64,000 nucleotides of DNA from Cliona cf. orientalis (taxonomy: Eukaryota; Porifera; Demospongiae; Clionaida; Clionaidae): NCBI GenBank assembly GCA_963930775.1, contig OZ005701.1, forward strand, positions 6,703,669 to 6,767,668. Direction: 5' to 3'. How positions within the stretch are numbered: the first letter of the stretch is position 1; each line of letters begins with the position of its first letter. The notes below the pieces were generated by a model, which ran no database searches, was not told the DNA's origin, and saw only the letters and a program-made list of their open reading frames with translations. Below are positions 11,372-23,690 of the stretch, piece by piece. The position numbers were made by a program, and so were the translations under genes.

Positions 11372-11545
11372 ACCATTAATTTTAACAAGTATAAAAAAAA
11401 TAATTGAATAAAAATTAATTGAAGGATGAAGTAGGGATGGCAGTGCCAAAAATACACAAACAAGATTTGTAGGGATAACGTATCACATCCACTATACATC
11501 CCTACGCTTGCTTTTCTCGATAATTTATATCGTACACTCTGATTC
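11372..11545. mobile_element. Single arm of the AAGTATAAAAA...GGATGAAGTAGGGATGGCA long-TIR element
   Basis: Contains ACAAGTATAAAAA, TTGAAGGATGAAGTAGGGAT, ACAAGATTTGTAGGGATAAC and CTTGCTTTTCTCGA in the same order as the complete element at 18898-19295. No second arm follows, so it is a solo arm or half-element. It contributes the AATAAA nearest the end of the 432-aa gene. The remainder of 11546-12108 is AT-rich; its 11660-11920 part is similar to 49545-49780, downstream of copy 3, marking the edge of the duplicated unit. Confidence 0.8.
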
Positions 11546-12108
11546 AGTATATTATGTAAAATGTCGCTAATTATTATTTTGATATTGATCCATGGGTATA
11601 CAGTATTGATTGTTCATTCCTGCATGCATGTGCCCCATATATATATAAATAATATGTGTGTGCACAGCTACTCAAAGAGCAAGCGACTACCTACCGAATT
11701 TGGGTGTAAAGGTTGCGATGAAGAAGTGTACTTCCTGAATTTGAGGCAACAATGAGTATAACTTATGCAACTGTGAACAAAACGTATACCATTATAATAG
11801 TATTTTAAGCTAATTAATAATAATAATATGAATCATTGTTGCTGCTTGCAGCTGGCCATGTCAATTATATTATACTAAATTCCTATAGAGTCCCAAATAA
11901 GCAGCGCACCAGTGATAATAACATTATAACTCGCTCTTTCATCTTGCATGCATGCATGCATCATATTAATTATGGGTGTTTGTCCAAGATATAAAATCAA
12001 TAATTGCATATTTCATTCTCAGCTACTATCATATTATTATGACATTGTTATTTACGTACCACTTATTATTGGGTGCTTGCTTGAACATAATGATAATATT
12101 ATATAAAA

Positions 12109-15100
12109 TTATTTATTTTCCAACTCAGCGCTTAGGGTTTGTTGTTCCACCAAAGGTGATTTTAGAGCAGAAATTAAATCCTCCCAAGTTGGTTCACAAC
12201 TATTTCTTAGCCACTCGGAAATCATTTCCAGGAAGCAGTCGTTAATAGACTGAGGGTGGTCCCTACCTATAGCTTCCAGTGTGTCTGGTGGAATCCCAAG
12301 CTCGATTCCAATGATTCGCCACTCGTTTCTTCCTTCCCAAGTGGCACGCAGAATATAAACGAGATGGTTGATGTTGAGGGTACCTGCAATGTTAGCATTA
12401 ATTTTCATATAATATAATGAAGTGGCTTAGCTATATGGTAGCTATACTAGCTACCTAAGCACAGACCTGAATCCTTTAAAATGTGTAGACTGTCCGATGA
12501 TGTAGTACTGTCACATGGTATCTATTGAGTTTGGATTAAGTTTGAATTTTATGACACAAAATGATTAATGACTATAATAATATAATTGTGACACAAGGAA
12601 GAGAGAGTGTAAGAGATCGAGAGGTGGAGAGGGTACCTTTCCTGTTTCTTTTTCGAGTTTGATAGCCAGAGCCTGCAGCCCCACTATAGGTGATCTGAGT
12701 GCCCAAATCATATCCTCCCACGTTGGTCTACAGCCACTCCTTAACCACTCGGAGAGCATTTCAACAAAGCATTCGTCAATGGATTGAGGATATTTTTTGC
12801 TTATCGCTTTCAGAGTGTCAGGTGAAAGTTTGAGCTCAAGCCCCAAGTTTCTCCATTCTATTCTACCTTCCCAAATGGCTTGCCGGACTTGATCGAGATG
12901 ATTAATACTGAGGACATCTGAAAGATCGTTAGCAAATATCAGGCAGTTACTAAGCAGTGTAATGTGTACAGACCTGAAATATTTGAAGGGCATAATTGAC
13001 CCAGTATTATTCCAGCAGTGCCATCGTCATGGGGTTCCTGTAATGATAAAGTTTAGAAATACAATCAGCTACACATAATTTCAAAGGAGGAGGGAGTACA
13101 TCACTCAATAACTTTCTAATTGCCAAAGGGTTGTGGGTAATCATAGGGTATAGGCCAATGTTAAAAGAGACCAGTGAAATAGCTGTAAGAGGTTCAATTC
13201 CTGTTCTTACCTCTTTTCCATCAAACCAAACAAGTTGATTGTGATCTGATAGATCAATTTCACTCTCATCTTTAAGACACTGTGCATAAGGAGGTTGATC
13301 TTTCTCCTCAATGATCTTCATTAAATGACCACTGTGTCCCTTCTTGGAGCATGGAAAAGCCGTGAAAAATGGCGGCTTTTCTGGTTCAGAAGTGAAAATG
13401 TTTAGTTTGTACTTCATCTCCATGATTACGTTGTTCAACATGTGTACAATTTGCTCTCTAACAATTGGACACATATCTGCGATTGTCATAGCTTTTCTGC
13501 GTGTGTTTCTACATTGCCCGAGTTGGATTTCAAGATATTGCGGCTGCGAAACTAGTACGACATCAAAGCGTCCATCAACAAGGAAGACCACCCGATTTTT
13601 TCTTATCGGAAGATCTTTGCGTAATTTCCACGGAAGCGCAAGTGTGTCTTGGCTGCTTATGAAGCGGGCTACTACAAAACAGAATACACCGTACGGCACG
13701 AAGCCACAGTCAAAGTGTATCATGATCGAGTAAAAGTGCTGGAATGGACTATCCGATGTAAGGTCATCCTCTGAAGCATTTTTTAGCACAGCTGGTATGA
13801 TAAATTTAGTAGATTCTTCTGACTGTTCAGGCTGTACTTCTGCCAAGATACCGAGATGCTTAAGTAGATCGATCAGCTGCTTTGGAGTTAGGTGGGATTT
13901 TCTTTTCCTTTGGGTTGTAGTCTCAATATGTTTCAGGGTAAAGAATCCTTTGGATTCAAATTCATTTCGGACTGACGGTGGAATGGCTCGATTTGCAACG
14001 CAAAATGTATCGATAACAAGCTCACTAATACTATCAAAGATGACTTGAGGATCGCATATCACCATATCTCTCACTGATTCAACTTCAGGATAATGCATTA
14101 GACTACCAATATTGTGGTGAAAGAATTGTATAGCATCTTCCACCGGAGTGGGCATTTCAAGACGACTGGCTAATGCTCGACACAGACTAAGACTCACTAC
14201 TGGTTTGCCCACAAGAATCAGGAGGATCCGAAACATAAGCCAGGATGGGGGAACTTCGGTTTGCGAGAAAGAACTTCGTATGATGTCCTCGATCGTCTTA
14301 CGAATGCTGTCAATGTCGTCATTGCCATCCATGTTGTCAATCGTGAAGAATTTACGTTTTCTGTCTGCTTCCAACAGCAGATCCTCCTGCATGCTTGAAA
14401 GTGTTTTCCATAGGGTAGCTTCCACCTCTTCACAGCGACTCTCCAGTGTATGCGGACATTTGAATTGGTCCTTGAAGGTACCAAACAAGAGTGCTCTACT
14501 CTTGACCTCACTGCACAATTCTACTGATCGTGTGGATTCAAAGCAAGAAATACTCGAAACTAGCTGACACAGGACATCTTCGATGCAGTATGAAGATTCC
14601 AGAACTACCTCTTCGACACTGTTAGCAGCCAAAAATCGCACTGGGTAGAGCTTACGAATCTCTTGATCCAATCTGAAGAAAAGGAAATAAAGAGCCGATC
14701 CGGTGGTAAATGCAGGGAGCATCTCCACAAATCCAGGCTGTCCCCCCACGTCCATCATATTTATCATGATGAGTTTCTCCAGCAGCATCTGAAATTCTCT
14801 TGGACTATCTGACTCGAGGATAGAAGACAATTCTTCTATTGCAACTTGTACTGCTTTCAATTCTGAAGCAGTAGATGCACTATGATTGGAGAATAGACCT
14901 GATGTGGGTACAGCATCTTGGGCTATACTCAATGTGGAAACTGCTGTGGAGATTTGCTCTGCTGGTGTGGTCGGTGGAATTGGCTGAGATGCGGTGGTTA
15001 ATGGTGCTTGTGGTGGCAAGTCTGCAGCTGGAAAAGGAGCAGCTTCTTCATCATCTGCTATTCTCAGTCGGATTGGATCTTCATCTGAGATAGTTGTAGT

Positions 15101-18100
15101 AGCTTTCGATATTATATGGAAGAAAAGGTGAGCAAGATAGGTGTGGTCAATTTCTCCATCTTTAAGCACAAGTTTTGTATCTCCTGTCTTCTTGAGTGAT
15201 TCCCATATTGAGGGTGTTTCTTCAGATCCAACAATGGCGGCTGGAACACTTTTGAACGGCTTGATGATGACATCTCTGCATTCAGCTACACCAGTGCTCC
15301 TTGAAATTCCCCCTACCTGCTGAAGGTTGATGATTTCTCCAATCAAACGACGAAATGTGGACGATTTTCCCGATCGTGGTAGACCAAAAGCTATAAATTT
15401 GAGGTAGGTCATTTTCAGCCGCATTTCACTGCTTAGAGCCAGCTCATATGTTTCTTGTGCTTTTAGCTTTTGTAGCACTGCATATGTATCAAAATTAATA
15501 TCAACGTGCATAAATGTAAATAACGGTACAGTAGAAGTCAAAAGTTTACATAGCATAATCATAGTATGCAACCACCACACAGGAAAGCTACGGCCAAACC
15601 CTATGCAATAGGTACGCCACAAGTACCCATACAAGAAGAAATTAATAGCGTGGCTGCGTAGCTAGTTACATACTGGCAAGTGGTTTACACTAGCAGGAGG
15701 ACTCGTCCGCCCCACAATGTCACACTTCAACAGTGCTAATAAAGAAGAGTATGTATACAGCTGTTCTACAGTGTTTATACACTGCATAGGTTTCCTACCT
15801 ATGTAAGCAGTACGCATACATAATGTCAACCTCATTAATTTTGACCCCTACTGGACCTAGCTCTGTACATATGTAGTCTCTGAAAATTTCAAGCAGGACA
15901 AGAATATACAGACAAAGTTTGCAGTCACGCAATACCTTTGTCAAATTTGCCTTTAAGATCACGAGCAACTATTGTGAGTTTTGTGCTCCGAAGTAACTGT
16001 GTGATAATGTGAAGTGTAACGACACGTAAGTGGTACACAGACCGCCACACATCCATAATCTCCTTGCTTTTGTAAGCAGAGAACACTGTGTGCAAGGCTC
16101 GATATTCCACAGGCGTTAGAAGACGATGTTCAGCTACAGATAAAATTAGTAGTGTTAAGTAACTCAGTATATTCAGGGAATTTATATAGTGTGCACCTTC
16201 ATGAGGTTTTGATGAGTATTTCTTTATTGTTTCAGCTTTCTCATTTATTGTCTACATGGAAATAAAAGCAATATCTTCATGCTCATACTATAGCTACATT
16301 CCTTATAGCTACATACCATTTCTTTCCAACTAGTAAAAGCGCCTTGTTCGATTTGTTTAATTTTATTCTATTGAAAGAAAATTACTGATTATCACATGCT
16401 CTAGAAAGATTCCTGAATATACTGTATGTACATAGGTTATTAGCTTAATTATCACTATGTAAAAATGTACCCTATTCAGTTTGGCTGCCTGATCAATTGC
16501 ATCTTCTATCATACCTTGCACCACTTTGAGAAAACCAACCTACATGTACAAAAAGGGGTATAGCTGGCAATTATGGTTTATATGAGCGTACACTAACAGA
16601 GATTGATAAAATTTGCTAAATCTGTAACTACTATGAAGTTCACAAACCAAATTCTACACTCAAACAATCATATTGGTCATTATAATTTCTGGGTGTAATA
16701 TTCGCATGGAGCGTCTGACTACCGTAGGGTTGGGTATAGCATGTGTGAGGCGAAGTACTTAAGACTACACTTCCTTAAGGTTACGAGAGAGCATTCGATG
16801 CGCAATTTATAAATGATTGCGCACGGACACAATTCACGTAGTTTAGTTGGAAACGTGAACGAACGTCAACCATTTCCAGATGTAAATAAAGTCCAAGTTT
16901 CTTGCGTCAACTTTTGAAGACCAGAGACTCGAACGAACTGACTTCACTGTCGTTGACGATAGTCCATCGATCGGAGCAGGAGCAGGGCCAGGTATAGCGC
17001 TTTTTTGAAAACTCTAGGATGGTGAGTCGTCAGACAAGGTTTTGTCCTGGAGGGCCGCCATTAAGCGAGTCACATGGCAGCTGAGCAGTAAGTTTTTATG
17101 TTCGCTTTCTGTTCGTATAACTCGACAGAGTTCAAATGCTATACTTGGCCCTGTAGAGACTCGTAAGCTATCGTTTCGTTTGTATATCATTACATAGAGG
17201 CTGTTTACCTTGGCAAAAACTGACTCAGGAAATTGCAAAACTTACCCGCGCTTGTAGACAGACAGTGGTAGGTTTGCTTTTCGTTTTTGTAGACCATGGG
17301 GCAGGCATCAGGTGAGCTACTTACCTGTGCCTTGACTGTGCAAAGAACGTGGACAAAAACTGGAATATAACTGTCTCATTTATTATTCATGTGAACTTTG
17401 ACCATGCGTGGGCGGAACACTATCCCGTAACCTTAATAAATATTTGGAATATACAGCTGGTGTAGTGCATAGCAGATTATTTTTGTACAAGCCACACTGT
17501 ACTAGCTAATTGACTTTATCTGTAGTGTGACTATGTATTATGGGTAGTGCTATTGCTATGGAGCATAGCCAATGGAAATACCTTGTAGCTGGCCACTCCA
17601 TATCACATAGGTACCAAATTTTTTTGGTGGACATCAGGAACACAAGGACCATGCCCCCAAACACACCCATTCCATGCCGAGAATATGACCTTAGTGCCAC
17701 TAATCATATTAATGGTTGGTGCAGACTCCAACCCCAAGCCAGCTATTTGGCACAAGTCAACAATCAATCCACTATAGAGAGATTTTATAGCGATTTACTA
17801 GTAGTTTTAAAAGTTGCTCAGCTGTTTACAAGTGCAATTGGTAAGCTGTAATTGTTAATCAGCTTAGTCAAGTAGAAATTCTGGGACATTTAAGCCAAAA
17901 AACAAGTTCTGTGCGGGACACAGTATAGGGCCACCAATTTCAGGACTGTCCCGGACATTCTGAGACAGTTGGCACCTATGATATAAGGTAAAGCAATGAT
18001 AATGAACTTTGCCTATCACATCTGATACTCAGTCTGATGCTCCTTCGCCACCCTTTGGGCGGTTCATATGCTCATAAAGCTGCTACACCTGATTCCTTGA

Positions 18101-21100
18101 AATGAGCTTATCCAGAAAACTACAGTAGCTATCATAGACTCTATAAGTAGGGATGGCCCGGATATGCCATAATATATGTAATACATTACAAATACCCAAA
18201 TATCTCAAAATAAGTAATTTTGTGAAATTTCTAAGTGTGAAAATCAGAATCTCCAGCAAATTATCTATCTAACAAGACCAAGATTATTCATCAAATCAAT
18301 TGTGCATGCCAGAATCACACGTTCAAAAAAATGGCCATTTCTCATTCTTTCTTTCTTTCTCATTTCAAGACTTCACCTTACTTCTCATATAAATCCACTC
18401 TATTTTGTAGTGCGCAGTGCAGTGGCACGCTACTTTGGCTTTATCTCGACAATTACGTAATAGTGGGTGTGTACGGTGCATTAAGGATTGGGTGTGTCTG
18501 ATATGCCATTTTGTGACATAATGCGCATGCTCGGAATGTGTTGCCATGGTGAAGTCATGTGACAGCGCCTGGCCGCGCCCTAGGCGATTGTGAGCTAGCT
18601 AGCTACTAGCGCTTGCAGCGGTGCACTGGATCGATCATGGATATGAAGGTGCAAGGCTCGAGGAGCGGTAAGGCGCTAGGCATAGGCGAGCTATTCACTA
18701 GCGCGTGTAGCACTAGTGCTCCGCTGGATCGATCACAGATATCATACTATCATATGAAGACTCTGACAAGGCTCGAGGAGCGGTAACGTACAGATCATAA
18801 AATTATGCCGGGTCCTGAGCTATATAGCTGCTGCAAACAATAAAATTTAGAACTCGGTTTTCTCCCTAAGTGGAGTCTCATGGGCTGCCTAAATAATACT
18901 GCAAGTATAAAAAACAATTGAATAAAATTGAAGGATGAAGTAGGGATGGCAGGATCAAAAAGTACAGTGCAAACAAGAAATAATCGTATCTACTATTAAT
19001 ACATCCCTACACTTGCTTTTCTCGACTATTATGCACCTATTAATGTCGACGTGTTTGTTGAGTGCGGTATATGGGAGATATTCAGGTTATTCCCTAGTTG
19101 TCATAATGGTTCGAGTTTGTCAGTTTTGATTCAATTGCATTATTACTGGTTATTTTTGTACCCCTCAAAAAGGAAGCGTAGGGATGTATAGTAGAGATAC
19201 GATTATCTCTTGTTTGTGCACTTTTTTATCCTGCCATCCCTACTTCATCCTTCAATTTTATTCAATTGTTTTTATACTTGTTTCTGTTCTTTTTTTATTG
19301 TACTTAGTGTAATTTATCAATGCCATCTTCTGTCCAGCATAATTAAGTGGAAGCTTAATGGGAGCAGTGTCAAAATTCGTACTGCGGCTACGCCCCTCAT
19401 TAACTTGCGTTCATATGCCTATAATAGTATTATTTAGGCGGCCCATGACACTCTGCTGTAATGTATTATATATATGGCATATCCGGGCCATCCCTACTTA
19501 CCGACTCTATGATTCAACACATGCACTTAATAGGCGTGGCATTCTATGAACCTGACCTTGACCGGCTGGAAAGTATGTGGAGTCCAGATATCTTTGGAGA
19601 AATGATGGCCACAAATAACACTGTCATGCAAGAAGATTGAGTTCAGACAAATCGTCTGCACTCGTCATCTTAAGCGGCAGCTATCAATGCTAACGTGCTC
19701 GATCGATTGAGCTAGCTAGCTAGCGCTAGTGGGCCTCACATCCATCACGTGCCTAAACATTTGGGGGCGTGGTTATGTGCACTCTTTCGCAAACACCTAG
19801 AATTATGACAGAACTATGTTGCTATAATTTTGTAGTATAGGCATGTGATAAAATGAGGGGGGGATGCTTCAGCCCCCTGCCCCCTCTATTTCTCCACCCT
19901 GAATAATTATTATCATGATGTATAATGAAGTTGATCTATAGTAATACCTCAAGATTGAACGCTTTAGTAGAACCAACAACTGGTAATAATATCCATTGTT
20001 GATCTGGCCTCAATTCTGGAAAATAAACAACGTGATAATTTCAGATATTACTGTTTGTATAGCCAGCATACCAAACTTTAGAACCATAGTTCCAGGTAAA
20101 AACAGATGCTCTGCTTCAGTTCCGAGAAAATTATAGTCAAGACATCCTCCAAAGACAGTAACTTCAATGAGAGAGGGATTTCTTTGGATGGCTGTTGCTG
20201 AGTGACCAAACCGCTCTACTACTGATATACCACATTCTGGTATAGTGACCTGCAATGGTAGTATACACATAAAAGATCATCAGTAGTCCCGCTTTCTGCC
20301 CATGCGTGGTAATGTATTTTCTGGTGTCCAGGTAGTCCAGATAATTATTGTATATGCCCTGTGCCCATGCACCCTAAGGGTATTTTTTTTATTATACCAT
20401 TCTCCACATTTGAGATGAGAAATCAAACATCCACGCATCTCCGATTACTTTATCATATGGATCAACTCCACCTATTATCAGCAATTGTGGATTGTTACTT
20501 CCGAAGCCTAGACAGCAAGCAGCATGTGCGTCCCTTGCAGTGGGCCATGGCTGCCCTTTCTTTCTTGTCAGCTCACTCACAGTCTGAAATAAATTGATCA
20601 ATTATCGTATTTTCCTGTTATTAAGCACATAATATTATGTATTATGCTTACCGTAAATGATAGGCTATACCGCGCACGATTACGCATGAATAAGATGCAC
20701 GCATAAATTTCATGATATACGGTATATCTCCAAAGGAAGGAAACCTGTGCTTAATAGTCACTGCTACCTATTTCGATCAACTCAAAAAGGCGGGAACCCT
20801 GGGCTAGCAAGCAAATATACAGATATCAAGGTCAAGGGTCACATACTATAATATGTGCTCATAAGCGAAATGTGCGAATGAATAGGACAGCAAATAATCA
20901 CATGCGTGGTGGGGTCTGTCTGGGAACGAGACTATAGTAGCACGTAATCCTATGGACGACATAGGGCACCAAAAGTAAAGTGAGTCCATTACAATTACAT
21001 CCCGAATCAACATTACACACTAAATAATTCGTTCTTTGGCCTGCGTGTAGTTACACTGGGAGATTGCCTATTCATGGCAGGTTGCATTTTGGGGTGGAGC

Positions 21101-22413
21101 ACCATTATAACTATGCAGCTACTGGGATCGATATGGTCAAGTGTTTCATTAAGCTAGCTAACAAACATACTTACCATTGTATTGAAGTCAATCAGGAAAA
21201 GATTACCAGCTCTTCTGCCAGCTACATTTCCTCCAAAAACAAGAGCTCTGTGATCATCAATTGCAGTAAACGAACAATAGGAACTATGAGGAAGTGCAAT
21301 TCCCTTCATTAAAGGAAAGGACCAGTCACCTAAATAAGTATAATAGAAATCATAATTACCCCGTGCACATGCGCAAGGGGTAAAGTAATCAATTTGTCAT
21401 CTGTTGTCTTCGTCGGCATGAAAATCGACAGATCTCAAGTTCTAGGCATCTGTGCATGCTATAAGCACAACAAATCAGTAGGTTTCTACATGCATTGAAT
21501 TGCTCAAAATGGCTAGTTAGCGCTACAAATCTGTTTAGCATGCTTGTGGTTTATCGATCATACCCATTCTACTGGCATGTGCTGGCGCATGCTTGAGCTC
21601 AGTGTACGTCTAGTAGCTATAACAACAGCTCTCTAGTTATGATTGTTACTCAGATAGCAACTTATAGCTCTTAGAGCATGGCCAGTTGTGTGCATGCTCA
21701 TGGCCTGCAGTATAAGCAGCCACTCTTTTACCAATTTTTGATAGATTCATTACGTTTAGTACAAATTATATTATATGAGTCACTAATGCAGACGCCTAGA
21801 TGTTGTTGTTTCTCCATGCACTTCAATCATATGGCATGGACCCATACACTATATAAAAAAATTAATTCAAATTACCTGTAAGAACATCGAAGACATGAAA
21901 CTCATCGGTAAGTTGAAAGTTTCTTCCAATGGTCACAGTCCTTGATAACTGTTTCGGAGATGAGATAAGAGTTTCATGCGTCTCGCCACTGTATAGAGCG
22001 ATTTTGGTCCTATGAAACACAACCATTTGACATCCTGCTTTCTTCATCGGTTTATCATCTCCTCCAGGTGATAATTTCAACAATTTCAGTTGTGCATACG
22101 TGGTGTCAAGTTTGTAGAGGTGATCGCAAGGTTTCATTCCAGTGTTTTCTTTAATATATCCTCCATAGAAGTAAATATCTCCCGAAGTCAATACGCAACA
22201 TGAACTGCGAGTGTGTATCAGAGTTGCAGTGGAACGATCTGGTGGGATTTCAATCGGTTGTTTGATCCACACTTTCATATCTTGGTCAAAGATTTCAACG
22301 AATGACGGAGGCTCAATACTTGGATGGTATCCACCATACATATAGCTCTTCTTGCCAACCGAGGCAATACAATGGTGAAACCTTGGTTTTGGTTCATATG
22401 CTACAGCTGACAT
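12109..22413 (-). CDS. Kelch - ROC-COR - Death - Death protein, copy 1 (intact, 1479 aa)
   Basis: Exons in order: 21876-22413, 21175-21329, 20398-20583, 20072-20249, 19948-20015, 16471-16539, 16317-16367, 16197-16251, 15936-16133, 13211-15477, 12974-13037, 12637-12917, 12467-12521, 12109-12383. Every junction is GT/AG and phases close to exactly 1480 codons with the stop. Residues 1-350 form Kelch-type beta-propeller repeats (CYMYGG/IYFYGG, ALVFGGN, LLIIGG, VTVFGG). About 355-499 is a helical linker. From 500 comes a ROCO GTPase: P-loop GLPRSGKSS (Lys about 537), SRSTGVAE switch, DVGGQP as G3, FGTFKDQ in the G4 place, and a roughly 60-residue Pro/Ser/Thr-rich insert between G2 and G3. A COR-like region follows, with a winged-helix stretch (LLKHLGILAEV, FIIPAVL). 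Two Death domains end the protein (about 1278-1368 and 1390-1475; TWEDLISAL, LGIPPDTLEAI). The role is inferred to be cytoplasmic death-fold signalling. The intron 16540-19947 is swollen by transposons. Confidence 0.88.
16779..17432. mobile_element. 654-bp TTAA-flanked element (piggyBac-like, non-autonomous)
   Basis: TTAA precedes GGTTACGAGAGAG at the left and follows its inverse (TCCCGTAACC) at the right, giving a TTAA target duplication typical of piggyBac-class transposons. No long frame is present. It lies in the intron of copy 1 between exons 19948-20015 and 16471-16539. Copies 2 and 3 lack it at that place. Confidence 0.72.
17880..17985. mobile_element. Fragment of the CTGTCCC...GTTGGCAACTAT element
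   Basis: GGACTGTCCCGGACATTC followed by AGTTGGCACCTATGAT resembles the complete 331-bp element at 56322-56652. It is likely a degraded relative. Confidence 0.4.
18132..19513. mobile_element. 1.4-kb TIR element (TCATAGA...TAAGTAGGGATGGCCCGG), with a nested element
   Basis: The ends match as an inverted repeat of nearly 60 bp (AAGTAGGGATGGCCCGGATA inward from both sides). The interior holds a GC-richer block (18360-18800) and a second complete TIR element at 18898-19295. Partial copies of the same family lie at about 24300-24790 and, inverted, 55089-55553. It lies in the copy 1 intron. No transposase frame. Confidence 0.78.
18898..19295. mobile_element. Complete ~400-bp long-TIR element (ACAAGTATAAAAA family)
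   Basis: Arms of about 130 bp face each other: AAGTATAAAAAACAATTGAA ... TTGCTTTTCTCGA and its inverse GGAAGCGTAGGGATG ... TTTTTATACTTG. The short centre carries no gene. Each arm contains an AATAAA or its complement. This is the reference copy for solo arms at 11372-11545, 27903-28042 and 54611-54770 and the interrupted copy at 25459-26660. Confidence 0.82.
21355..21495. repeat. Arm fragment of the 28405-29903 foldback element
   Basis: ACATGCGCAAGGGGTAAAGT, then a 'gttgtcttcgtcggcatgaaaat' type stretch, matches the right inner arm of the foldback at about 29255-29370. It is a lone half-arm in the copy 1 intron between exons 21876-22413 and 21175-21329. Confidence 0.6.
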
Positions 22414-23234
22414 CTTGACCTGAATGAAATAAAACACTACATATATTATAGGCTAGGGCCAGATCTCAATATTTCACGAGGAAAAATTCTAGTTTCCTCG
22501 TTTAAAGGATACATGCATATACAGGGAACACCCCTCTCTTAATCATTAATAGAGCCCACATTCCAGTAGAGGGAGGGGAAGGGAAGGGAAGCCCCCCCCT
22601 CCCCTCCCCCCCCCCCCCAAGTAATGTGGAGGAGAAAACCTCATAAATTAAAAGAAACTCTCCCAAAAATACATCCCAAGGAACTTGGTGTACTATAAAC
22701 GCCCACTCAGTGCATATCGCACTTCCACCCTAAAATTTTGTCGCTAAATGAAACCTGCATGCACAGCTGCAATAGACTGATTATCCCATGAGCAATTAAA
22801 ATATCATTGGTAAAATAAGATTGTTTCACAAACCAACAGTTATTATTATTCTAACTGTGGTTATTATTCTAAACAGTATCAATAAATCGCTTTTCATGAA
22901 AGTAATCCCATTCCTGTCGAATATTCTTCAGTCCAACCGAAATTGGAGACTTTAATTTGAAAAGACTCAAGCATGCAACATTAACAAATTATTGGGAATT
23001 TAAGCTTCACCAAATGTAATTTATAACTTGAAGGCCTCAATTTTGGATAGATATAATAATATTATTATAATATACTGCATGGCTAAGAAAAGGTTCTAAG
23101 CTTTCCCACACTAACCATAGGCGTCGGAAGATACTGAAGGTTGGGGGCTGAATTTTTATGACTACATCTACTTTATGTCAAACCATGCCCATAATTGAAG
23201 CTGCTCTCTCGATGAAAAAACGAACTGTATAGTA
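22414..23234. other. 5' flank of copy 1
   Basis: AT-rich sequence with a C-rich/poly-C tract at 22594-22620. It must hold the promoter of copy 1, since the ATG is at 22413, but no core element is recognisable. Short stretches (for instance the 'gactgattatcccatgag' motif) recur in the 5' flanks of copies 2 and 3, so the duplication extends upstream of the coding start. Confidence 0.5.
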
Positions 23235-23690
23235 TCTGTATAGCGGGAAATTTTCATTGGTGCTAATTTTCGTATGATTGACCAAAACACCCTTAGAATA
23301 AATTTTTGTACTATTTAATTTCATATGCTTGCTGCGGGAGATTACGCGCATGCGCAGCTTGATAGCACTCACACTTACGTGTGGTATACGGTAACACTAG
23401 CATCACTGGCTTCCTTGATTGTAATTGATGCTGACAGCGGTCCACTGGGACCAGAAAGGTCACTCTGTTTCGACGCCTTGGCAAGGAACTGATAAAAGAG
23501 ACATCGTTCAGTGAGCTAGCCTTGCATTTAGCACCAGACACTAATGATCGTGTGTGGCTGTGGTATAGGCATATAGGTCAAAGGTCATTTGCGAAAGGAA
23601 AAAAATTTCGTATGTTCAAATTTTTGCAGTTTTTATTTTCGTATAAGGGGTGGAGCATATGAAATATACGAAAATTTCCCACTATACGGA
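23235..23690. mobile_element. 456-bp TA-flanked element (GTATAGCGGGAAATTTTC)
   Basis: Ends TCTGTATAGCGGGAAATTTT and, inverted, TCCGTATAGTGGGAAATTTT, with TA outside each. The subterminal zones repeat 'ttttcgtat'. The same family is at 47293-47739, and their interiors share CTGCGGGAGATT and the ACACCCTTAGAATAAATTTT stretch. Tc1/mariner-like and non-autonomous. Confidence 0.87.

Noticed and set aside
12467-12507. Shorter version of the linker exon (acceptor at GACAG)
   Set aside because: It would put the second Death domain out of frame; the acceptor 14 bp upstream (CAATAG or AACAG in the three copies) keeps phase in all of them.
13344-15323. Plus-strand frames opposite the ROC-COR exon (129, 139 codons and others)
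   Set aside because: Shadows of the minus-strand coding exon; the same shadows recur in copies 2 and 3 because the sense strand is conserved.
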